NCBI RefSeq assembly: GCF_029892565.1
Contig: NZ_JARXVH010000007.1
Location: 434,001-498,000 of the forward strand
Direction: 5' to 3'
Origin: Streptomyces pseudovenezuelae
GTDB lineage: Bacteria; Actinomycetota; Actinomycetes; Streptomycetales; Streptomycetaceae
Length of the DNA: 64,000 bases
Below, in pieces: positions 11,569 to 20,772 of the stretch (its first letter is position 1; each line of letters starts with the position of its first letter). The notes below the pieces were generated by a model. That model saw only the letters and a program-made list of their open reading frames with translations. It was not told the origin of the DNA and searched no databases. A program made the translations under genes and the position numbers.

Positions 11569-11582
11569 GATTCAGCGACCCC

Positions 11583-11882
11583 TCAGAGCTTCATCAGGCT
11601 GGCGTCGTCGACCGAGGCCGAGTGGCGGGAACGGAACAGGGACACGATGATCGCGAGCCCGACCACGACCTCCGCGGCGGCGACGACCATCGTGAAGAAG
11701 GCGATGATCTGGCCGTCGAGATTGCCGTGCATCCGGGAGAAGGTGACGAACGCGAGGTTGCAGGCGTTCAGCATCAGCTCGATGCACATGAACACGACGA
11801 TCGCGTTGCGCCTGATCAGCACGCCGCTGGCGCCGATCGTGAACAACAGGGCGGACAGGTACAGGTAGTTGACCGGGTTCAC
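11583..11882 (-). CDS. nuoK: NADH-quinone oxidoreductase subunit K
   Basis: 99 residues with three transmembrane helices. Two buried carboxylates of the family are present, in the segments VVFMCIELMLNACN and FFTMVVAAAEVVVGLAI. ATG overlaps the nuoJ stop by four bases. Normal size for NuoK. Confidence 0.96.
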   Translation of the reverse strand: MNPVNYLYLSALLFTIGASGVLIRRNAIVVFMCIELMLNACNLAFVTFSRMHGNLDGQIIAFFTMVVAAAEVVVGLAIIVSLFRSRHSASVDDASLMKL

Positions 11883-12721
11883 TTCGACGCCTCCTCGGTC
11901 CGCTTGAAGTGCGCCGGCTCGACCTCGGTCCGCTCCAGCCGCTCCTCGGAGCGCTGCTCCAGGGCCTTGAGGTCGTTGAGCGCCTCGGTGGACACGTCAC
12001 GGATCTGGCCGCGGTCGCGCAGCGTCTTGCTGACGGTGAGCTCGGACGGGGTGCCGTCGGGCAGCAGGCCCGCGATGTCCACGGCGTTGTGCCGCGCGTA
12101 CACACCGGGTGCCGGCAGCGGCGGCAGGTGCTTGCCGTCGCGCACGCGCTCCTCGGACAGCTCCCGCTGGGTCTTGGCGCGCTCGGTGCGCTCCCGGTGC
12201 GTGAGGACCATGGCGCCGACGGCGGCCGTGATCAGCAGGGCGCCGGTGATCTCGAAGGCGAAGACGTACTTGGTGAAGATGAGGGTGGCGAGGCCCTCCA
12301 CGTTGCCGTTCGCGTTCGCCTGACTGAGGCCGTTGAACTCCGTGAGGGACGCGTTGCCGATCCCGGCGATCAGCAGGATGCCGAAGCCGAGCCCGCACAG
12401 AAGGGCCAGCCAGCGCTGGCCCTTGATGGTCTCCGTCAGGGAGTCGGCGGCCGTGACGCCGACCAGCATCACCACGAAGAGGAACAGCATCATGATCGCG
12501 CCCGTGTAGACGACGATCTGTACGATCCCCAGGAAGTAGGCGCCGTTGGCGAGGTAGAACACCGCCAGAATGATCATGGTCCCGGCGAGCGAGAGCGCGC
12601 TGTGCACCGACTTCTTCATGAAGACGGTGGACAGGGCGCCGATCACCGCGACCGTGCCCAGGACCCAGAACTGGAAGGCCTCGCCGGTGGAGGTGGAGTA
12701 GGCGGCGAGCTGCGCGCTCAT
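11879..12721 (-). CDS. nuoJ: NADH-quinone oxidoreductase subunit J
   Basis: 280 residues. The first 170 or so form the usual five-helix membrane domain (FLFVVMLVGV, FEITGALLITAAVGAMVL). After that comes a hydrophilic, charged C-terminal extension of about 100 residues (HRERTERAKTQREL ... EEASK) that short NuoJ proteins lack; extended forms occur in actinobacteria. The start overlaps the nuoI stop as ATGA. Confidence 0.95.
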   Translation of the reverse strand: MSAQLAAYSTSTGEAFQFWVLGTVAVIGALSTVFMKKSVHSALSLAGTMIILAVFYLANGAYFLGIVQIVVYTGAIMMLFLFVVMLVGVTAADSLTETIKGQRWLALLCGLGFGILLIAGIGNASLTEFNGLSQANANGNVEGLATLIFTKYVFAFEITGALLITAAVGAMVLTHRERTERAKTQRELSEERVRDGKHLPPLPAPGVYARHNAVDIAGLLPDGTPSELTVSKTLRDRGQIRDVSTEALNDLKALEQRSEERLERTEVEPAHFKRTEEASK

Positions 12722-13347
12722 GCGTCCACCCCCTCTTCGTCCGCCGCGCCCGAAGGGCTTGCCGATGGACGCGGTTCGCCCTTGGACACGGCCACTTGGC
12801 GCTCCGTGCCGGGCGCGGCCTCCGTGACGAGACCCCGGTAGTAGTCCTGCTCGTCCGTCCCCGGGAAGATCGAGTGCGGGCTGTCGACCATGCCCTCTTC
12901 GAGGCCGGACAGCAGCTGTTCCTTGGTGTAGATGAGGTTGGCGCGGCTGCTGTCGGCCAGCTCGAACTCGTTCGTCATCGTGAGCGCGCGCGTGGGGCAC
13001 GCCTCGATGCACAGGCCGCACAGGATGCAGCGGGCGTAGTTGATCTGGTAGACGCGGCCGTACCGCTCGCCCGGCGAGTAGCGCTCCTCGTCCGTGTTGT
13101 CCGCGCCCTCGACGTAGATCGCGTCGGCGGGGCAGGCCCAGGCGCACAGCTCGCAGCCGATGCACTTCTCCAGGCCGTCCGGATGGCGGTTGAGCTGGTG
13201 CCGTCCGTGGAAGCGGGGAGCGGTGGTCTTCTGCTGCTCCGGGTACTGCTCGGTCAGCCGCTTCTTGAACATGGCCTTGAAGGTCACGCCGAAGCCGGCC
13301 ACGGGGTTCTGGAAACCGGGCTTGGTCTCCTTGGGTTCCTCAGCCAT
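12718..13347 (-). CDS. nuoI: NADH-quinone oxidoreductase subunit I
   Basis: 209 residues. Peripheral-arm subunit carrying two [4Fe-4S] clusters (N6a and N6b) that pass electrons toward the quinone site. Both ferredoxin motifs are intact: CIGCELCAWACP and CILCGLCIEACP. ATG at 13347 follows a near-perfect AAGGAGG Shine-Dalgarno, the best in the operon, and overlaps the nuoH 3' end by 8 bases. The C-terminal 40 residues are polar and variable. Confidence 0.96.
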   Translation of the reverse strand: MAEEPKETKPGFQNPVAGFGVTFKAMFKKRLTEQYPEQQKTTAPRFHGRHQLNRHPDGLEKCIGCELCAWACPADAIYVEGADNTDEERYSPGERYGRVYQINYARCILCGLCIEACPTRALTMTNEFELADSSRANLIYTKEQLLSGLEEGMVDSPHSIFPGTDEQDYYRGLVTEAAPGTERQVAVSKGEPRPSASPSGAADEEGVDA

Positions 13348-14719
13348 CGGACGCCTCCTTTCCATCCGTAGGTCCGTCACTGGCAGTATCCGACCCGCCA
13401 CTGACAATGAGCTCCCGCTCTCGGCGCGGGCTGCGCCTCGGCACCGGCGGCAACTCCTGTCCGGGCAGCGGCGGCACGGGGAATCCGCCCGCCATCGGGT
13501 CGAATCCGGCGGGCTCACCGGCGGACCCCTCGGCCGTCTGCGCCTTCTCGCGGAACATGTCCACGACGAAGGACAGGAGCAGCAGGACGAGGACGCCGCC
13601 GCCGATGTAGAGGGCGATGTCGGCGAAGTCGTAGTTCTCGTTGCGCAGCGCCCGCACGGTGGCGACCAGCATCAGCCAGACCACGGAGACCGGGATGAGG
13701 ACCTTCCAGCCGAGCTTCATCAGCTGGTCGTAGCGCACGCGCGGGAGCGTGCCGCGCAGCCAGATGAAGAAGAACAGCAGCAGTTGGACCTTGATGACGA
13801 ACCAGAGCATCGGCCACCAGCCGTGGTTCGCGCCCTCCCAGAAGGAGCTGATCGGCCAGGGCGCCCGCCAGCCGCCGAGGAAGAGCGTGGTCGACACCGC
13901 CGAGACCGTCACCATGTTCACGTACTCGGCGAGCATGAACAGCGCGAACTTGATGGACGAGTACTCGGTGTTGAAGCCGCCGACCAGGTCGCCCTCGGAC
14001 TCCGGCATGTCGAAGGGGGCGCGGTTGGTCTCGCCGACCATCGTGATGATGTAGAGGATGAAGGAGACCGGCAGCAGGACGATGTACCAGCGGTCGTGCT
14101 GCTGTTCGACGATCGTCGACGTCGACATCGACCCCGAGTAGAGGAACACCGAGGCGAACGCGGCACCCATCGCGATCTCGTAGGAGATCATCTGCGCGCA
14201 GGAACGCAGGCCGCCCAGCAGCGGATACGTGGATCCGGAGCTCCAACCGGCAAGGACGATGCCGTAGATGCCGACCGAGGCGACCGCGAGGATGTAGAGC
14301 ATCGCGATCGGCAGGTCGGTGAGCTGCATCGTGGTGCGGTGGCCGAAGATCGAGACCTCGTTGCCGGACGGGCCGAAGGGGATCACCGCGATCGCCATGA
14401 AGGCCGGGATCGCCGCGATGATCGGCGCGAGGACGTAGACCACCTTGTCCGCGCGCTTGACGATGAGGTCTTCCTTGAGCATCAGCTTCACGCCGTCGGC
14501 GAGCGACTGGAGCATGCCCCAGGGGCCGTGCCGGTTGGGGCCGATGCGCAGCTGCATCCAGGCGACGACCTTGCGCTCCCAGACGATCGAGAACAGCACG
14601 GTGATCATCAGGAACGCGAAGCAGAAGACGGCCTTGACGACGACCAGCCACCAGGGGTCGCGGCCGAACAGCGAGAGGTCTTCAGCGGCGAGGTACTGGC
14701 TCATGCCGTAGGGGCTCAT
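13340..14719 (-). CDS. nuoH: NADH-quinone oxidoreductase subunit H
   Basis: 459 residues. Membrane subunit that forms the quinone chamber where the arms meet. Hallmarks are the helix-1 loop ERKVVAWMQLRIGPNRHGPWG and the acidic ETNRAPFDMPESEGDLVGGF motif. A hydrophilic Pro-rich tail of about 60 residues follows the last helix. ATG 14719 overlaps the nuoG stop (ATGA); a second in-frame ATG lies five codons downstream at 14704. Confidence 0.96.
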   Translation of the reverse strand: MSPYGMSQYLAAEDLSLFGRDPWWLVVVKAVFCFAFLMITVLFSIVWERKVVAWMQLRIGPNRHGPWGMLQSLADGVKLMLKEDLIVKRADKVVYVLAPIIAAIPAFMAIAVIPFGPSGNEVSIFGHRTTMQLTDLPIAMLYILAVASVGIYGIVLAGWSSGSTYPLLGGLRSCAQMISYEIAMGAAFASVFLYSGSMSTSTIVEQQHDRWYIVLLPVSFILYIITMVGETNRAPFDMPESEGDLVGGFNTEYSSIKFALFMLAEYVNMVTVSAVSTTLFLGGWRAPWPISSFWEGANHGWWPMLWFVIKVQLLLFFFIWLRGTLPRVRYDQLMKLGWKVLIPVSVVWLMLVATVRALRNENYDFADIALYIGGGVLVLLLLSFVVDMFREKAQTAEGSAGEPAGFDPMAGGFPVPPLPGQELPPVPRRSPRRERELIVSGGSDTASDGPTDGKEASDG

Positions 14720-17220
14720 GCCTCCACCTCCTTGGGGGCCTCGCCGACGGACGTCGCCGGGCCGATGCGGACGAGGGAGCCGGGACGCGCACCCGTGTCG
14801 GAGGCGACGCCCCCGCCGACGGAGTTCAGCGGGAGCCAGACCACCCGGTCGGGCATCTCCGTGACGCGCAGCGGGAGTTCGACGACTCCGGCGGGTCCGG
14901 TCACGGCGAGGGTGTCGCCGTCCTTGACGCCGGCCTCGGCGGCCGTGGCGAGCGACACGCGCGCGTGGGCTGTGTGCCGAGTTCCGGCGAGCGCCTCGTC
15001 GCCCTCCTGGAGGAGGCCCTGGTCGAGCAGCAGCCGATGCCCGGCCAGTACGGCCTCGCCGGCGGCGGGCCGCGGCAACTGGGCCGCGGTCTCCAGGGGT
15101 TCGGTGGCACGCGGCCCGTCCCAGGCACCGAGCCGGTCGATCTCGGCGCGCACGGTACGCAGATCGGGCAGACCCAGATGTACGTCCATGGCGTCGGCGA
15201 CCATCTGCAGCACGCGCGCGTCGGTGGGCGAGAGGTGCCGGGTCATCTGCTCGGGCTTGAGCGCGGCCTCGAAGAACCGCACCCGGCCCTCCCAGTTGAG
15301 GAAGGTGCCGGCCTTCTCGGCGACCGCGGCCACCGGAAGGACGACGTCCGCCCGCTCGCTGACCTCACTGGGACGCAGTTCCAGCGACACCAGGAAGCCG
15401 ACCTCGTCCAGCGCAGCACGCGCGCGTGCCGGATCGGGCAGGTCGGCGACCTCCACGCCGGCGACCAGCAGGGCCTGCAGTTCGCCTGTGGCGGCGGCCT
15501 CGACGATCTGGCTGGTGTCGCGGCCGTAGCGGTGCGGGAGTTCGGCAAGTCCCCAGACGGCGGCGACCTCGTCACGCGCGCGTGGATCGGTGGCCGGGCG
15601 TCCGCCCGGCAGCAGCGCCGGCAGCGCACCCGCCTCCACGGCGCCGCGCTCTCCGGCCCGGCGCGGGATCCACACCAGCCGGGCGCCGGTCGCGGACGCG
15701 GCCCGTACGGCGGCGGTGAGCCCGCCGGCCACGGCGGCCAGCCGCTCTCCTACGACGATCACCGCGCCGTCGGCGCGCAGCGCCTCCGCGGCCAGCGTGC
15801 CGGGCTCGTCCAGTCCGACCCCGCTCGTGAGCGCGTCCAGCCAGGCGGTCTCGGTGCCGGGGGCCGCCGGCAGCAGCGTGCCGCCGGCCTTCTCCAGGCC
15901 GCGCGTGGCGTGCGTGGCCAGCGAGAAGACCTTCTGCCCGTGCTTGCGCCAGGCCTTGCGCAGCCGCAGGAAGACGCCGGGCGCCTCCTCCTCGGCCTCG
16001 AAGCCGAGCAGCAGGACGGCGGGCGCCTTCTCAAGGAGGGTGTACGTGACGCCCGTACCGTCGAGGTCACAGCCGCGTCCTGCGACCTGGGCCGCCAGGA
16101 AGTCGGCCTCCTCGCCGCTGTGCACGCGTGCGCGGAAGTCGACGTCGTTCGTGTCGAGCGCCACGCGCGCGAACTTGCTGTAGGCGTAGGCGTCCTCGAT
16201 GGTGAGCCGGCCGCCGGTCAGCACGCCGGTCCGGCCGCGCGAGGCCAGCAGCCCCTGTGCGGCGATCTCCAGCGCCTCCGGCCAGGAGGCCGGGACGAGC
16301 TCGCCCTCGGGGTTGCGCACCAGCGGCGTCTGCAACCGGTCACGCTGCTGCGCGTACCGGAAGCCGAACCGCCCCTTGTCGCAGATCCACTCCTCGTTGA
16401 CCTCGGGCTCGTTGGCCGCCAGGCGCCGCATGACCTTGCCGCGTCGGTGGTCGGTGCGGGTGGCGCAGCCGCCGGCGCAGTGCTCGCACACGGACGGCGA
16501 GGAGACCAGGTCGAAGGGGCGCGAGCGGAATCGGTACGCCGCCGAGGTCAGCGCGCCGACCGGGCAGATCTGGATGGTGTTGCCGGAGAAGTACGACTCG
16601 AAGGGGTCGCCCTCGCCGGTGCCGATCTGCTGGAGCGCGCCCCGCTCGACCATCTCGATCATCGGGTCGCCCGCGACCTGGTTGGAGAAGCGGGTGCAGC
16701 GGGCGCACAGTACGCACCGCTCGCGGTCGAGGAGCACCTGGGTGGAGATCGGGACGGGCTTCTCGTAGGTCCGCTTCTTTCCTTCGAAGCGGGAGTCGGC
16801 CTGGCCGTGGGACATCGCCTGGTTCTGCAGCGGGCACTCGCCGCCCTTGTCGCAGACCGGGCAGTCCAGCGGGTGGTTGATGAGCAGCAGCTCCATCACA
16901 CCGTGCTGGGCCTTCTCGGCCACGGGCGAGCTGAGTTGGGTCTTCACGACCATGCCGTCGGTGCACGTGATCGTGCAGGACGCCATCGGCTTGCGCTGAC
17001 CCTCGACCTCGACGATGCACTGGCGGCAGGCGCCGACCGGGTCGAGGAGGGGGTGGTCGCAGAACCGGGGGATCTCGATGCCGAGCTGTTCGGCGGCGCG
17101 GATCACCAGGGTGCCCTTGGGCACGCTGATCTCGGCGCCGTCGATCGTCAGCGAGACGAGGTCCTCCGGCGGGACCGCCGCTTCTCCCCCTCCCGAGGGA
17201 GCGTTGGTGGTCACGGTCAT
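14716..17220 (-). CDS. nuoG: NADH-quinone oxidoreductase subunit G
   Basis: 834 residues. Large peripheral-arm iron-sulfur subunit. The N-terminal [2Fe-2S] domain carries CDHP...CRQC and MASC. Next come the DCPVCDKGGECPLQ region, the ferredoxin-like CVLCARC cluster and a CEHCAGGC motif near residue 245 for the additional [4Fe-4S] cluster of the long NuoG type. The rest is a degenerate molybdopterin-oxidoreductase domain. ATG at 17220 overlaps the nuoF stop. Confidence 0.95.
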   Translation of the reverse strand: MTVTTNAPSGGGEAAVPPEDLVSLTIDGAEISVPKGTLVIRAAEQLGIEIPRFCDHPLLDPVGACRQCIVEVEGQRKPMASCTITCTDGMVVKTQLSSPVAEKAQHGVMELLLINHPLDCPVCDKGGECPLQNQAMSHGQADSRFEGKKRTYEKPVPISTQVLLDRERCVLCARCTRFSNQVAGDPMIEMVERGALQQIGTGEGDPFESYFSGNTIQICPVGALTSAAYRFRSRPFDLVSSPSVCEHCAGGCATRTDHRRGKVMRRLAANEPEVNEEWICDKGRFGFRYAQQRDRLQTPLVRNPEGELVPASWPEALEIAAQGLLASRGRTGVLTGGRLTIEDAYAYSKFARVALDTNDVDFRARVHSGEEADFLAAQVAGRGCDLDGTGVTYTLLEKAPAVLLLGFEAEEEAPGVFLRLRKAWRKHGQKVFSLATHATRGLEKAGGTLLPAAPGTETAWLDALTSGVGLDEPGTLAAEALRADGAVIVVGERLAAVAGGLTAAVRAASATGARLVWIPRRAGERGAVEAGALPALLPGGRPATDPRARDEVAAVWGLAELPHRYGRDTSQIVEAAATGELQALLVAGVEVADLPDPARARAALDEVGFLVSLELRPSEVSERADVVLPVAAVAEKAGTFLNWEGRVRFFEAALKPEQMTRHLSPTDARVLQMVADAMDVHLGLPDLRTVRAEIDRLGAWDGPRATEPLETAAQLPRPAAGEAVLAGHRLLLDQGLLQEGDEALAGTRHTAHARVSLATAAEAGVKDGDTLAVTGPAGVVELPLRVTEMPDRVVWLPLNSVGGGVASDTGARPGSLVRIGPATSVGEAPKEVEA

Positions 17221-18563
17221 GCGTTCACCTCCGTGCGGTCGGCCCAGGCCGTCGATTTGGCCGGGTCGAAGGGGCAGCCGCGGCCCGTGATGTGCTGCTC
17301 GTACTCGTCGCGGAAGTACTTGAGCGAGGAGAAGATCGGCGAGGCGGCACCGTCACCGAGGGCGCAGAACGACTTGCCGTTGATGTTGTCGGCGATGTCG
17401 TTGAGCTTGTCGAGGTCGGACATCACGCCCTTGCCGGCCTCGATGTCGCGCAGCAACTGCACGAGCCAGTACGTGCCTTCGCGGCACGGGGTGCACTTGC
17501 CGCAGGACTCGTGGGCGTAGAACTCGGTCCAGCGGGTGACGGCACGGACCACACAGGTCGTCTCGTCGAAACACTGCAGGGCCTTGGTGCCGAGCATGGA
17601 ACCGGCGGCGCCGACACCCTCGTAGTCGAGGGGCACGTCGAGGTGTTCCTCGGTGAACATCGGCGTCGAGGAACCGCCCGGGGTCCAGAACTTGAGCCGG
17701 TGCCCGGATCGCATCCCGCCGCTCATTTCGAGGAGCTGGCGGAGCGTGATGCCGAGCGGTGCCTCGTACTGGCCGGGGCTGGTGAGATGGCCGCTGAGCG
17801 AGTAGAGCGTGAAGCCCGGGGACTTCTCGCTGCCCATCGACCGGAACCATTCTTTGCCCCGATTGAGAATCGCGGGAACCGACGCGATCGACTCGACGTT
17901 ATTCACAACAGTCGGGCACGCATAGAGGCCCGCCACCGCAGGAAAGGGGGGACGGAGCCGCGGTTGACCACGACGGCCTTCGAGCGAGTCGAGCAGTGCG
18001 GTCTCTTCACCGCAGATGTACGCGCCGGCGCCCGCGTGCACGGTGAGTTCGAGGTCGAGCCCGCTGCCCAGGATGTTCTCGCCCAGGTAGCCCGCCGCGT
18101 AGGCCTCACGCACGGCCTCGTGCAACCGCCGCAGAACAGGGACGACTTCACCACGCAGATAGATGAAGGCATGCGACGACCTGATGGCATAACACGCGAT
18201 GACAATGCCCTCGATGAGGCTATGCGGGTTCGCGAAGAGGAGCGGGATGTCCTTACAGGTCCCGGGCTCCGACTCGTCGGCGTTGACAACTAGATAGTGC
18301 GGCTTTCCATCCCCTTGGGGAATGAACTGCCATTTCATTCCGGTGGGGAATCCCGCGCCGCCGCGACCCCGCAGTCCGGACTCCTTCACATACGCGATCA
18401 GATCGTCCGGCGACATGGCCAGCGCCTTGCGAAGTCCCTCGTATCCCTCGTGCCTTCGGTAGACGTCGAGAGTCCAGGACTCGTCCTCGTCCCAGAAGGC
18501 CGACAGCACGGGTGCGAGCAGCTTCTCGGGGCTGGTGTCTTTCAGTTCGGGTGCCAAGGTCAT
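17217..18563 (-). CDS. nuoF: NADH-quinone oxidoreductase subunit F (NADH-binding, FMN)
   Basis: 448 residues. Binds NADH and FMN and holds the N3 [4Fe-4S] cluster. Visible signatures are the glycine-rich GLRGRGGAGFPTG, the FMN site YICGEETALLDSLEG and the cluster cysteines ESCGKCTPCREG with a later FCALGDGA. ATG 18563 overlaps the nuoE stop as ATGA. The first 60 percent of the gene uses codons that are uncommon elsewhere in the window, such as aaa, caa, gga, cta, gtt, agg and att, although the protein is fully conserved. Confidence 0.96.
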   Translation of the reverse strand: MTLAPELKDTSPEKLLAPVLSAFWDEDESWTLDVYRRHEGYEGLRKALAMSPDDLIAYVKESGLRGRGGAGFPTGMKWQFIPQGDGKPHYLVVNADESEPGTCKDIPLLFANPHSLIEGIVIACYAIRSSHAFIYLRGEVVPVLRRLHEAVREAYAAGYLGENILGSGLDLELTVHAGAGAYICGEETALLDSLEGRRGQPRLRPPFPAVAGLYACPTVVNNVESIASVPAILNRGKEWFRSMGSEKSPGFTLYSLSGHLTSPGQYEAPLGITLRQLLEMSGGMRSGHRLKFWTPGGSSTPMFTEEHLDVPLDYEGVGAAGSMLGTKALQCFDETTCVVRAVTRWTEFYAHESCGKCTPCREGTYWLVQLLRDIEAGKGVMSDLDKLNDIADNINGKSFCALGDGAASPIFSSLKYFRDEYEQHITGRGCPFDPAKSTAWADRTEVNA

Positions 18564-19435
18564 CACTCCCCCTCCTCGGCGGCGGGCCCGGCCGGATGGG
18601 CCGGGTCGGAGGCCGACGTGTCCTGTGGCGCATCGTGTGAACTGAGGTGCTCGGACGGCGACGGGTCGTGCGCCGCCCCGTCCCGAGGCTCGTCCTGCGG
18701 TCGGCCGGCACGCGGATGCACCACGCGCGCGGGTGCGGTCTCTCCCTTGGCCAGGCGGAGGCCCACCAGCGAGGCGGGGCCCGCGCCGCCGCTCTCCTCG
18801 ACGGCCCCTGGCCGCTCGTCGGGGAAGCCGGCCAGGATGCGGGCGGTGTCCTTGAAGGTGCACAGGCGCGCCCCGCGCGTGGGCCGGACGTCCGCTCCCG
18901 CGCGCAGGTCGTCGACGAGGCGCTTGGCGCTGGCCGGGGTCTGGTTGTCGAAGAACTCCCAGTTGACCATCACCACCGGCGCGAAGTCGCAGGCCGCGTT
19001 GCACTCGATGTGCTCCAGGGTGACCTTGCCGTCGCCTGTGGTCTCGCCGTTGCCGACACCGAGGTGCTCCTGGAGCTCCTCGAAGATCGCGTCGCCGCCC
19101 ATCACCGCACACAGGGTGTTGGTGCAGACGCCGACCTGGTAGTCGCCGCTCGGCCGGCGCCGGTACATGGTGTAGAAGGTCACGACCGCGGCGACCTCGG
19201 CCGTCGTCAGGTCCAGCAGTTCCGCGCAGAACTGCTGTCCTGTGCGCGTGACATGACCCTCCTCCGCCTGCACGAGGTGCAGCAACGGCAGGAGCGCGGA
19301 GCGGGAGTCCGGATAGCGGGCGATGATCTCCCGCCCGTCGGCCTCCAGCCGGGCTCGGACGTCGTCCGGGTAGGCGGGCGCGGGCAGTTGGGGCATGCCC
19401 AGGCTGACGCCCTGCTCCGAGGAACTGGTGGTCAC
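18563..19435 (-). CDS. nuoE: NADH-quinone oxidoreductase subunit E
   Basis: 290 residues. Thioredoxin-fold [2Fe-2S] subunit (N1a cluster) of the NADH dehydrogenase module. Cluster cysteines are in CTNTLC and CNAAC. The core ends around residue 205. About 80 further residues rich in Pro, Ala, Ser and acidic amino acids make an unusually long, probably disordered tail. GTG 19435 overlaps the nuoD stop as GTGA. Confidence 0.95.
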   Translation of the reverse strand: MTTSSSEQGVSLGMPQLPAPAYPDDVRARLEADGREIIARYPDSRSALLPLLHLVQAEEGHVTRTGQQFCAELLDLTTAEVAAVVTFYTMYRRRPSGDYQVGVCTNTLCAVMGGDAIFEELQEHLGVGNGETTGDGKVTLEHIECNAACDFAPVVMVNWEFFDNQTPASAKRLVDDLRAGADVRPTRGARLCTFKDTARILAGFPDERPGAVEESGGAGPASLVGLRLAKGETAPARVVHPRAGRPQDEPRDGAAHDPSPSEHLSSHDAPQDTSASDPAHPAGPAAEEGE

Positions 19436-20772
19436 CGGTCGACGCCTCCCATCACGGGGTCGATGGAGGCGACAGCGACGATGACGTCGGCGACCTGGCC
19501 GCCCTCGCACATCGCCGCCATGGCCTGCAGGTTGGTGAAGGACGGGTCCCGGAAGTGGACCCGGTAGGGGCGGGTGCCTCCGTCGGAGACAGCGTGCACC
19601 CCGAGTTCGCCCTTGGGCGACTCGACGGCCGCGTACGCCTGTCCCGGCGGGACGCGGAAGCCCTCGGTGACCAGCTTGAAGTGGTGGATCAGGGCCTCCA
19701 TGGAGGTGCCCATGATCTGCTTGATGTGGTCGAGGGAGTTGCCCAGTCCGTCCGGTCCCAGGGCGAGTTGGGCGGGCCAGGCGATCTTCTTGTCGGCGAC
19801 CATGACCGGGCCGGGCTGCAGCCGGTCCAGGCACTGCTCGACGATCGCGAGCGACTGGCGCATCTCCTCAAGGCGGATCAGGAAGCGCCCGTAGGAGTCG
19901 CAGGTGTCGGCGGTCGGGATCTCGAAGTCGTAGGTCTCGTAGTCGCAGTAGGGCTGCGACTTGCGCAGGTCGTGCGGCAGACCGGTGGAGCGCAGGATCG
20001 GGCCGGTGGCGCCGAGGGCCATGCAGCCGGCCAGGTCGAGGTAACCGACGTCCTGCATACGGGCCTTGAAGATGGGGTTCCCGGTGGCGAGCTTGTCGTA
20101 CTCCGGGAGGTTCTTCTTCATCTTCTTCACGAACTCGCGGATCTGGTCCACCGCGCCGGGCGGCAGGTCCTGGGCGAGTCCGCCGGGGCGGATGTACGCG
20201 TGGTTCATCCGCAGGCCCGTGATGAGCTCGTAGATGTCGAGAATCATTTCACGATCGCGGAATCCGTAGATCATGATCGTGGTGGCGCCGAGTTCCATAC
20301 CGCCGGTGGCGATGCACACCAGGTGCGAGGACATCCGGTTCAGCTCCATCAGGAGCACCCGGATGATCTTGGTTCGCTCGGTGATCTGCTCCTCGATGCC
20401 GAGGAGCTTCTCGACGGCGAGACAGTAGGCGGTCTCGTTGAAGAAGGACGTCAGGTAGTCCATGCGCGTCACGAACGTGGTGCCCTGCGTCCACGTGCGG
20501 AACTCGAGGTTCTTCTCGATGCCGGTGTGGAGGTAGCCGATGCCGCAGCGGGCCTCGGTGACCGTCTCGCCGTCGATCTCCAGGATCAGGCGGAGCACTC
20601 CGTGGGTGGACGGGTGCTGCGGCCCCATGTTGACGACGATGCGCTCGTCATCCGCGCGGGCGGCCGACTGGACGACCTCTTCCCAGTCGCCACCGGTGAC
20701 CGTATATACGGTGCCCTCGGTGGTCTCGCGGGCCGACGCGGCGGCGGCCGCGGATGTTGGCTGTGTGGTCAC
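19432..20772 (-). CDS. nuoD: NADH-quinone oxidoreductase subunit D
   Basis: 446 residues. Forms the quinone-binding site with NuoB. Family motifs are NMGPQHPSTHGVLRLIL and RCGIGYLHTGIEKN, with a C-terminal DPVMGGVDR ending. A short Ala/Thr-rich leader of about 40 residues precedes the core. It overlaps nuoC and nuoE at both ends. Confidence 0.96.
   Translation of the reverse strand: MTTQPTSAAAAASARETTEGTVYTVTGGDWEEVVQSAARADDERIVVNMGPQHPSTHGVLRLILEIDGETVTEARCGIGYLHTGIEKNLEFRTWTQGTTFVTRMDYLTSFFNETAYCLAVEKLLGIEEQITERTKIIRVLLMELNRMSSHLVCIATGGMELGATTIMIYGFRDREMILDIYELITGLRMNHAYIRPGGLAQDLPPGAVDQIREFVKKMKKNLPEYDKLATGNPIFKARMQDVGYLDLAGCMALGATGPILRSTGLPHDLRKSQPYCDYETYDFEIPTADTCDSYGRFLIRLEEMRQSLAIVEQCLDRLQPGPVMVADKKIAWPAQLALGPDGLGNSLDHIKQIMGTSMEALIHHFKLVTEGFRVPPGQAYAAVESPKGELGVHAVSDGGTRPYRVHFRDPSFTNLQAMAAMCEGGQVADVIVAVASIDPVMGGVDR

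Noticed and set aside
9835..11868. Very long open frame antisense to nuoL
   Set aside because: Its Asp/Arg/Gly/Val-rich product is typical of antisense frames opposite GC-rich genes; the real gene is clear on the other strand.
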